Assembly (NCBI GenBank): GCA_023457355.1
Contig: JAEWLW010000001.1
Coordinates: forward strand, 1-6,540
DNA length: 6,540 nucleotides
Reading direction: 5' to 3'
Source of the DNA: Bacillota bacterium
Lineage (GTDB): Bacteria > Bacillota > Clostridia > Oscillospirales > Ruminococcaceae
The translations under genes and the position numbers were made by a program. The stretch's first letter is position 1. Each line of letters starts with the position of its first letter. Below are positions 1 through 3,753 of this stretch, piece after piece. The notes below the pieces were generated by a model. The model ran no database searches. It saw only the letters and a program-made list of their open reading frames with translations, and had not been told where the DNA came from.

Positions 1-13
1 CTCAATTACTACT

Positions 14-52
14 GGGAGACAGGATCGCCGCTATGCGGCGATCTTGTCTCCC
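14..52 (-). terminator. Strong stem-loop 3' of the first gene, probable terminator
   Basis: Two 18-base arms (14-31 and 35-52) pair around a 3-base loop. There is one imperfect position: G22/T44, which is G-U if transcribed from the plus strand and A/C if from the minus strand. The hairpin starts 12 bases past the stop codon of the minus-strand gene, where a terminator is expected. No good T-tract follows on either strand, so it may act as a transcript-end stabilising structure or as a terminator for a convergent gene to the left of the window. The structure is seen directly; the role is inferred. Confidence 0.5.
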
Positions 53-64
53 AAATTACATAGA

Positions 65-607
65 TTAGACAGCGTTCCGTCCAACAATCGCAGAAATCAA
101 TACGTCGACCATGCCGTTAAAAGTTGCACCCATATCCTCGCAGCCCAAGAGTTTCAAAAATTCAGGAACCTCATTCAGATTGCAAAAAAAGTCGTCAATT
201 TGTTCTTCTGAAATCTCTTTTGTACCGCAGATTTGCCTGAATTTCTCATTAATTTTTGCTCCATCGCTATTGTCAAAAATTCTTTCAGATAACTTTTCCT
301 TTGCAATATATCGAGCGACAATGATTTCTATAATACGACTGTAAAATAATGTGGGATTATTTCGCTTTGTCAGCACAATTTCACGCAACAAAGGTATGTC
401 CCTATCCTCCATCAACCGCTCCCGCGTCTTCAAAATTCCATTTTGTCTCAAATTACGCCGATATTTCTGCAGGACTACGTCTGAAAGTCCAGCTACCCGG
501 GATAAAATCTCTTTGTCAGCCAAAGTCTGAAAGGTATTCACATTCAGGTTTTCTTCATTCAACTCCTCCTCGTTCAGCTCGTTCTCGTCCAATTCGTTTT
601 CATACAT
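65..607 (-). CDS. Unrecognised protein with acidic pentad-repeat N-terminus and possible helix-turn-helix
   Basis: The product is 180 aa and I do not recognise its family. Residues 3-22 are an acidic repeat of roughly five-residue units of the type N-E-L-x-E, probably disordered or a charged helix. Residues about 28-59 (from LADKEILSRV through QKYRRNLRQNGIL) have the spacing of a MerR-like helix-turn-helix, with a 'GLSDVVLQKY' turn and recognition helix; this is a weak resemblance only. The rest is predicted mainly helical, with no signal peptide or membrane segment. An upstream ATG at 616 is in frame, but the AAAGGAA ribosome-binding sequence (617-623) directly abuts it. The ATG at 607 sits 9 bases downstream of that sequence and is preferred. 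A good promoter lies upstream at 662-690 and a hairpin follows the stop. The gene is clearly more AT-rich than the genes from 1043 onward, which hints at separate ancestry. Expression as a real gene is well supported; the function is unknown. Confidence 0.75.
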   Translation of the reverse strand: MYENELDENELNEEELNEENLNVNTFQTLADKEILSRVAGLSDVVLQKYRRNLRQNGILKTRERLMEDRDIPLLREIVLTKRNNPTLFYSRIIEIIVARYIAKEKLSERIFDNSDGAKINEKFRQICGTKEISEEQIDDFFCNLNEVPEFLKLLGCEDMGATFNGMVDVLISAIVGRNAV

Positions 608-661
608 TTTTCTCATTTCCTTTCATGCTTGTTAAATACGCTCCGTTAATTTCTATCTGAT

Positions 662-690
662 ATAATAGTACATTCGTCGTTAGAAGTCAA
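662..690 (-). promoter_or_regulatory. Sigma-A-type promoter for the 65-607 gene
   Basis: Read on the minus strand there is a -35 element TTGACT (690-685), a 17-base spacer, and a -10 element TATTAT (667-662). Each box differs from consensus at one position, and the spacing is ideal. The predicted start near 655 gives a leader of about 50 bases to the ATG at 607. Confidence 0.8.
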
Positions 691-705
691 CAACATTTTC
701 TCGGA

Positions 706-734
706 AACGGTTTGCTTAATATTTATAAACCGTT
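706..734. repeat. Short inverted repeat upstream of the promoter, possible operator
   Basis: AACGGTTT (706-713) and AAACCGTT (727-734) are exact reverse complements separated by 13 bases. The pair begins 16 bases upstream of the -35 box of the 65-607 gene, where an activator could bind. In AT-rich DNA an 8-base arm can arise by chance, so the functional claim is weak. Confidence 0.25.
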
Positions 735-830
735 ATATACCTTTTCTATGCCGTCTGCAATGATTGTTTGTACTTACTAATAAAACAAAAATTCCCTAAA
801 TCCATTATGGCTCTGGGGATAGAGGTACTA

Positions 831-906
831 CTCAAGGGAAACGAACTCAAGGGAAGGGCATTTTTGACCCCCAAAACCTGATTTCTTCCCTTCAATTTCC
901 CTTGAG
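831..906. repeat. Long imperfect inverted repeat in non-coding DNA
   Basis: The block contains CTCAAGGGAA twice on the plus strand (831-840 and 846-855, 15-base period) and its complement on the right. It folds into an outer 11-bp stem (831-841 with 896-906), an asymmetric internal loop, and an inner 8-bp stem (849-856 with 885-892). Inside these, GGG and CCC runs can pair further. It lies in the roughly 290-base stretch between the promoter at 690 and the rubrerythrin terminator, where I see no credible gene on either strand. It may be a small non-autonomous repeat element, a structured RNA or a protein-binding array. No target-site duplication is obvious at its edges. Confidence 0.6.
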
Positions 907-980
907 ATTTTCAACAATGTATTTTTCGATATGGTTGAAATGGCAACCAATGCTCAAAATTAATCCATGAACAGAAATGC

Positions 981-1021
981 AAAAACCCCTTGACAATAGG
1001 ACGTTTCCTACTGCCAAGGGG
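981..1021 (-). terminator. Intrinsic terminator of the rubrerythrin gene
   Basis: Arms 986-1001 and 1006-1021 give a 16-bp stem, including two G-U pairs in the minus-strand RNA, closed by a 4-base AACG loop. It is followed on the minus strand by TTTTT (985-981). It begins 22 bases past the rubrerythrin stop. This is a textbook Rho-independent terminator and ends the oxygen-defence cluster. Confidence 0.93.
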
Positions 1022-1042
1022 CTTAATTTGTTGTCGTTTCGC

Positions 1043-1609
1043 TTACTTGAAGTATCTGTTCAAAAGACCCTCAAAGGCCTTGCCGTGTCGGGCCTCGTCA
1101 CGGGCCATCTCGTGGACGGTGTCGTGAATGGCGTCCAGATTATACTGCTTAGCAAGCTTCGCCAGCTCAAACTTGCCCATGGTGGCGCCGTTCTCAGCCT
1201 CCACCCGCATCTCCAGATTTTTCTTGGAGGAATCGGTGACGACCTCGCCCAGCAGCTCCGCAAACCTGGCGGCGTGCTCGGCCTCTTCCAGTCCCGCCTT
1301 GTGCCAATAGTCGCCGATTTCGGGATAGCCCTCGCGATAGGCAGCCCGGCTCATCGCCAGATACATGCCCACCTCGGTGCACTCGCCGGTGAAGTTGGCC
1401 CGCAGACCCTCCACAATCTCATTTTGAACCTCAACAGGCACATTGTCCCCAAAGGACTTGCCCACGCCGATCACATGCTCGGCAGCCCAGACCATTTCAC
1501 CCTTCTGCTCGATAAACTTGGATGCGGGAGCGCCGCACTGGGGGCACTTCTCGGGGGGATTCTCGCCTTCAAATACATATCCGCAGATAGAACAAACCCA
1601 TTTCTTCAT
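1043..1609 (-). CDS. rbr: Reverse rubrerythrin (N-terminal rubredoxin, C-terminal di-iron ferritin-like domain)
   Basis: The product is 188 aa. It has a rubredoxin-type iron site first (C6-x2-C9-G and C22-x2-C25-G, residues 1-30) and then a four-helix ferritin-like di-iron domain. Visible ligand motifs are E76 in 'GECTE', the ExxH pair E109/H112, a Glu in 'RVEAEN', and the second ExxH pair E172/H175. Classical rubrerythrins have the rubredoxin at the C-terminus, so this is the reversed type known from Clostridium acetobutylicum. There it acts as a cytosolic NADH-linked hydrogen peroxide reductase via rubredoxin and a reductase partner. The ATG at 1609 is chosen because AGGAGG lies 9 bases upstream and the protein then starts MKKWVCSICG as the family does. 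An in-frame extension to 1708 runs through the leader and lacks support. With desulfoferrodoxin in the same cluster it completes superoxide-to-water detoxification. Confidence 0.95.
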   Translation of the reverse strand: MKKWVCSICGYVFEGENPPEKCPQCGAPASKFIEQKGEMVWAAEHVIGVGKSFGDNVPVEVQNEIVEGLRANFTGECTEVGMYLAMSRAAYREGYPEIGDYWHKAGLEEAEHAARFAELLGEVVTDSSKKNLEMRVEAENGATMGKFELAKLAKQYNLDAIHDTVHEMARDEARHGKAFEGLLNRYFK

Positions 1610-1630
1610 ATTATATTTCCTCCTTATAAC

Positions 1631-1649
1631 CCGGCGTGCCAAGCGCCGG
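1631..1649 (-). other. 5' leader hairpin just upstream of the rubrerythrin ribosome binding site
   Basis: CCGGCG (1631-1636) pairs with CGCCGG (1644-1649) around a 7-base loop. In the minus-strand mRNA it ends 6 bases before the AGGAGG at 1624-1619, so it could influence translation or stability. On the plus strand the same hairpin is followed by TTTTT (1650-1654) and resembles a short intrinsic terminator. No plus-strand gene ends here, so the leader reading is preferred. Confidence 0.45.
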
Positions 1650-1687
1650 TTTTTGGCTGACAGTTGTTTCTTGCTGCCTATGATATG

Positions 1688-1716
1688 AGTATATACGAAT
1701 ACGCGCATGCGTTAAG
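1688..1716 (-). promoter_or_regulatory. Possible promoter of rubrerythrin
   Basis: On the minus strand a good -10 box TATACT (1693-1688) is preceded at 17 bases by a poor -35 box CTTAAC (1716-1711). The weak -35 overlaps the edge of the palindrome at 1714-1731, as expected for a promoter controlled by a bound regulator. A start near 1681 would give a leader of about 70 bases. Confidence 0.4.
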
Positions 1717-1731
1717 TTGCATATGCAACTT
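1714..1731. promoter_or_regulatory. Perfect 18-bp palindrome, probable regulator binding site
   Basis: AAGTTGCATATGCAACTT is an exact palindrome, sitting between the stop of the flavoprotein gene and the likely rubrerythrin -10 box. Size and symmetry fit the operator of a dimeric winged-helix regulator such as the MarR family; the family assignment is inferred from shape only. It does not look like the AT-rich PerR/Fur box. It does not serve as a minus-strand terminator, because the T-run comes before it rather than after. Confidence 0.6.
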
Positions 1732-1740
1732 TTAAAAAAT

Positions 1741-2328
1741 TTACCGTGTTTTCAGCTCACGGCAGAGCCGGTCGGCAAATCCCGCCGCGCGGGCGGCTTT
1801 TTCCCCGTCCATAAACGGCACGTCATATCCCAAATGCCGCTCCGCCAGCATTCCCAGATAATTCAGCCGGGAGTGCTTGCAATAGCGCCGCATTCCCGTC
1901 TCCCACAGGTCGGCCCCCTTTTCAGGGGCGTAGCCGCAGGTGGTCACCAGCGCCATGGATTTCCCCGCCCAGAGGGACGGGCCCTTGGCCTCGCCGTAAT
2001 ACTTGTTCATGCCGTATACCAGCCGGTCCAGCACCGCCTTCATGGGCGGTGTGCAGTACCACGCGTAAATGGGCGACGCCGGTACCAGCAAATCGCAGGA
2101 GAGGACCGCGTCAAATATCTCCTGCATGTCGTCCTGCTGCACGCAGCCAAAGATGGTCCAATCCCTCTGGCAGGCACGGCAGGCGGTGCAGGGCTTTAAA
2201 TCCTTTTCCCGGAGCGAAATCGTTTGGCAGCAATGGCCCTGTTCCTCCAGCCTTTGTGTAAACGGAGCCAGAAGGGCATTGGTATTGCCCTTTTCCCTTG
2301 GGCTTCCTTGCAGAATACAAACCTTCAT
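1741..2328 (-). CDS. NAD(P)H-dependent FMN reductase / iron-sulfur flavoprotein-like protein
   Basis: The product is 195 aa with a flavodoxin-like fold. An N-terminal beta strand leads into the FMN phosphate-binding loop 'GSPREKGNTNALL' (8-20). The 'SPIYAWYCTPPMKAVLDR' segment follows around residue 90 and is typical of the NADPH-dependent FMN reductase family. Between them is the cysteine motif C47-x2-C50-x2-C53-x8-C62 followed by DDM. It resembles the compact cysteine cluster that holds a 4Fe-4S centre in iron-sulfur flavoproteins, although the last gap is longer than the usual 4-7 residues. A cluster is therefore possible but not certain. The start at 2328 is chosen for its AGGAG 8 bases upstream; the in-frame extension to 2406 would run through the terminator hairpin. 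It lies between two oxygen-defence genes on the same strand, so an electron-transfer role is plausible but inferred. Confidence 0.88.
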   Translation of the reverse strand: MKVCILQGSPREKGNTNALLAPFTQRLEEQGHCCQTISLREKDLKPCTACRACQRDWTIFGCVQQDDMQEIFDAVLSCDLLVPASPIYAWYCTPPMKAVLDRLVYGMNKYYGEAKGPSLWAGKSMALVTTCGYAPEKGADLWETGMRRYCKHSRLNYLGMLAERHLGYDVPFMDGEKAARAAGFADRLCRELKTR

Positions 2329-2361
2329 GCCTGTCTCTCCTCTTTCATGCGCATCCGGCAG

Positions 2362-2397
2362 AAAAACCGATGGCCGCCTGTGCGGCCATCGGTTTTT
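2362..2397 (-). terminator. Intrinsic terminator after desulfoferrodoxin
   Basis: A perfect 16-bp stem (2362-2377 with 2382-2397) closes on a 4-base loop and has A5/T5 ends, so it would work in both directions. It lies 23 bases after the desulfoferrodoxin stop and only 33 bases before the flavoprotein start. It should therefore largely cut the downstream genes off from the desulfoferrodoxin promoter. Confidence 0.93.
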
Positions 2398-2420
2398 GTT
2401 ACTCATGAGACTGTAACCGC

Positions 2421-2801
2421 TTACAGCTCCTTTTTCCAGAGGCCGTGCAGATTGCAGTATTCGTAGGCCGCCAGCGCCTTTTCGCCGTTCAGGCAGAACG
2501 TGGCCTCGGGCGCCTCGCCGGGCTTAAGCTCGTGACGCAGAGCGCCATGCTCGGTCTTCAGATAAATCCACTGGATAAAATGCTCCTCAATCATGGGATG
2601 CGCCGCCGCGCCGACGGCAACCTTCACGGTATCTCCCTCCACAGTGACGACGGGGACGTGCTTCTCCTGGCTGGCGTCAACGGTGTTGGCTTTCAGCTCC
2701 TCCATGGGGTCGCCGCAGCAAACCAACTGGCCGCCGCCCGTGTGAACCATCTCCACCAGATTGCCGCAATGTCTGCAAATGTAAAACTTCAGTTCGCTCA
2801 T
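2421..2801 (-). CDS. dfx: Desulfoferrodoxin (superoxide reductase)
   Basis: The product is 126 aa, matching the usual length of two-iron-centre desulfoferrodoxins. The N-terminal desulforedoxin domain carries an Fe(Cys)4 site at C9, C12, C28 and C29 (CxxC...CC). The C-terminal superoxide reductase domain has the catalytic Fe(His)4(Cys) ligands H48 (in EKHVP), H68 (AHPM), H74 (EEHF), C116 and H119 (YCNLHG), with the conserved E46-K47 pair next to the site. The enzyme reduces superoxide to hydrogen peroxide in the cytosol without making oxygen, as expected in an anaerobe. The ATG at 2801 is chosen for AAAGGAG 8 bases upstream; the in-frame extension to 2822 would include that ribosome binding site. 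It is the first gene of the minus-strand cluster, behind a clear promoter and a long leader, and is followed by its own terminator. Confidence 0.97.
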   Translation of the reverse strand: MSELKFYICRHCGNLVEMVHTGGGQLVCCGDPMEELKANTVDASQEKHVPVVTVEGDTVKVAVGAAAHPMIEEHFIQWIYLKTEHGALRHELKPGEAPEATFCLNGEKALAAYEYCNLHGLWKKEL

Positions 2802-2974
2802 AATACGTGCTCCTTTCCACATTTCCCGTAATTCAGCTCCGCGCTAAAAATCGCGGAGGGCGGGTCCTTTTCCCGAGCTTTTCAGCTCTGCTTCCTGTGG
2901 GCAATGGGGTATCCGGAACCGATGTATCTTAGCTTTTTGGACGGTTCCAAGGCCCTCGCGCCCATGCCTGTGTT
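2802..2974 (-). promoter_or_regulatory. Long structured 5' leader of desulfoferrodoxin, candidate cis-regulatory RNA
   Basis: About 170 bases separate the predicted transcription start from the ATG, with several nested stems. P1 pairs 2961-2968 with 2900-2908 (GGCA-TGGG, one bulged base). Inside it, P2 pairs 2942-2948 with 2915-2921 (GGAACCG/CGGTTCC, 20-base loop). Next come a GAGCT/AGCTC hairpin with a GAAA tetraloop (2888-2875) and a 4-bp CGGG/CCCG hairpin sharing one base with it, so these two may be alternatives. Last is a 7-bp CTCCGCG/CGCGGAG hairpin (2858-2837) about 19 bases upstream of the ribosome binding site. No stem is followed by a T-tract, so control would be translational or at RNA stability. 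I do not recognise it as a known riboswitch class. Stem presence is seen; the regulatory role is inferred. Confidence 0.45.
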
Positions 2975-2980
2975 TTTATT

Positions 2981-3009
2981 AGCATAGCATTGCGCAAATA
3001 GGAAGTCAA
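2981..3009 (-). promoter_or_regulatory. dfx: Sigma-A-type promoter of desulfoferrodoxin
   Basis: On the minus strand TTGACT (3009-3004) is followed by exactly 17 bases and then TATGCT (2986-2981). It lies just past the stop of the 72-aa gene, so desulfoferrodoxin is transcribed independently of that gene. The start is predicted near 2974. Confidence 0.78.
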
Positions 3010-3040
3010 TACGCTTTTGCCACAAGCGGGCGTGCTGGCG

Positions 3041-3259
3041 TCACGCGTCAGGCCAAGTTTCAGATATCGGACCGCAGTCTTTCAAGGATATATAGAGGTC
3101 GTCGATTTCCGTTTGCGCGTCGATCAGCAAATGCTCCGAATTGACTGCCAATTCTTTTGCCTGGCGGGATAGGTCTGCCGCATCCGCAATTTTTGCGGCA
3201 ATTTTGGACAGCTTAAGCTCCAAACGTCTGTATGTGATATTTGTCTGACTCTCTTTCAC
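3041..3259 (-). CDS. Small unrecognised helical protein (72 aa)
   Basis: The product has 72 residues and starts at GTG (3259), with GGAGG 5 bases upstream. It is not recognised. It is largely predicted helical from about residue 10 to 60, with regularly spaced hydrophobics (L, I, A) that could form an amphipathic helix or short coiled coil. The tail is Pro/Gly-containing (GPISETWPDA). No signal peptide, membrane segment or cysteine pair is visible. It is transcribed away from the small ribbon-helix-helix gene across a shared palindrome, so the two may be co-regulated. It could be a partner in a toxin-antitoxin-like or other small regulatory pair, but nothing in its sequence identifies it as a toxin. 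Confidence 0.6.
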   Translation of the reverse strand: MKESQTNITYRRLELKLSKIAAKIADAADLSRQAKELAVNSEHLLIDAQTEIDDLYISLKDCGPISETWPDA

Positions 3260-3285
3260 GTTACCCTCCCGCCTTTATTTGCACC

Positions 3286-3317
3286 GTTTTTGGTTATATT
3301 GAAATATAACCAAAAAC
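3286..3317. promoter_or_regulatory. Perfect 15+15 bp inverted repeat, probable operator
   Basis: GTTTTTGGTTATATT (3286-3300) and its exact complement (3303-3317) are separated by 2 bases. The element lies in the 94-base gap between two divergent small genes and covers the -35 and spacer of the plus-strand promoter. A second, smaller palindrome, ACAGT-TAT-ACTGT (3316-3328), overlaps the -10 box. Repeated GTTATA-type half-sites are what ribbon-helix-helix dimers commonly bind, so autoregulation by the 3354-3542 product is likely. As RNA it would form a long hairpin, but no gene ends here. Confidence 0.7.
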
Positions 3318-3326
3318 AGTTATACT
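3299..3326 (+). promoter_or_regulatory. Probable promoter of the ribbon-helix-helix gene
   Basis: TTGAAA (3299-3304), a 16-base spacer and TATACT (3321-3326) form a reasonable sigma-A promoter on the plus strand. The predicted start near 3333 leaves a leader of about 20 bases before the GTG. The operator palindrome overlaps the -35 box and most of the spacer, consistent with repression. Confidence 0.6.
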
Positions 3327-3353
3327 GTCAACACCAACAAAGGTGGTGTTACT

Positions 3354-3542
3354 GTGTTTGAGATTGACAGGCAATATGCGAACGCAAACGTACCCCGGAC
3401 GATCCGTTTTACTGAAAAGCTTTTTGAGGACCTGAGCAGCGCGGCGGAGGAAACCGGTATTTCCTTTAATATGCTGGTGCTGCAATGCTGCCGGTATGCT
3501 TTGGACCATCGGAAGCAGAACGACGAGGAACCTTCAAAATAA
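3354..3542 (+). CDS. Small ribbon-helix-helix (Arc/CopG-like) DNA-binding protein
   Basis: The product is 62 aa. Residues 13-20 (VPRTIRFT) fit the beta strand that enters the DNA major groove. Residues 21-34 fit helix A, the G35-I-S turn follows, and residues 38-52 fit helix B. This is the ribbon-helix-helix layout of CopG/Arc/MetJ-type repressors, which act as dimers. Translation starts at GTG (3354) with AGGTGG 7 bases upstream, within AAAGGTGG. The promoter is overlapped by perfect inverted repeats, so it probably represses itself and perhaps the divergent 72-aa gene. Proteins of this size are often antitoxins or plasmid copy-control regulators, but no toxin gene follows on the same strand. 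It appears monocistronic, with hairpins directly after the stop. The fold call is by sequence pattern only. Confidence 0.78.
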   Translation: MFEIDRQYANANVPRTIRFTEKLFEDLSSAAEETGISFNMLVLQCCRYALDHRKQNDEEPSK

Positions 3543-3557
3543 ACGGCAGCCGTTTTT
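3541..3557 (+). terminator. Weak terminator-like hairpin overlapping the regulator's stop codon
   Basis: AAACGG (3541-3546) pairs with CCGTTT (3550-3555) around a three-base loop, with two further T residues after the stem. The stem is short, so it may only assist the stronger hairpin 20 bases further on. Confidence 0.35.
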
Positions 3558-3576
3558 CCTTGCGACATTCACGAAT

Positions 3577-3612
3577 GAAACCGCCCCCCGCCATATGGCG
3601 GGGGGCGGTTTC
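3577..3612 (+). terminator. Strong perfect hairpin after the regulator, probable terminator
   Basis: Two 16-base arms (3577-3592 and 3597-3612) pair perfectly around ATAT. The core is almost all G-C and the stem ends in GAAA/TTTC. The T-tract is short (three T within the stem), so termination efficiency is uncertain. It separates the small regulator from the metal-protein gene at 3754. Between it and 3754 I see no gene and no convincing promoter. Confidence 0.65.
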
Positions 3613-3753
3613 GGCATTTTGTAAACGGACAGGGAAGCTCGCTTTCTGCATGCGGATGCTTTTTTAAAACCGGCTGTCTTTTATTTCCCTTCTCCATAAC
3701 ATCTACAAATCTTTCAGCTATGCTTTGGCCCAAGGGTGAAAAGAGGGTGTTAT

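Noticed and set aside
831..906. CRISPR array or tRNA in the AT-rich gap
   Set aside because: Only two direct copies of a 10-base unit occur, with no regular spacers, and no cloverleaf or conserved T-loop sequence is visible.
977..1660. Long plus-strand open frame opposite rubrerythrin (227 codons)
   Set aside because: It is the antisense shadow of the well-supported rubrerythrin gene, starts inside that gene's terminator, and its translation matches no recognisable family.
1717..2831. Plus-strand open frames opposite the flavoprotein and desulfoferrodoxin genes
   Set aside because: Both minus-strand genes have clear family motifs and ribosome binding sites. The plus-strand frames have neither and run through the terminator or regulatory DNA.
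3648..3665. GCAT-GCGG-ATGC followed by six T residues, terminator-like
   Set aside because: The stem has only four base pairs, and no gene ends just before it after the stronger hairpin at 3577-3612.
3698..3725. TAACAT / TATGCT pair as promoter of the metal membrane protein
   Set aside because: The -35-like box matches consensus poorly. Only the -10-like box is acceptable, which is too little to call.
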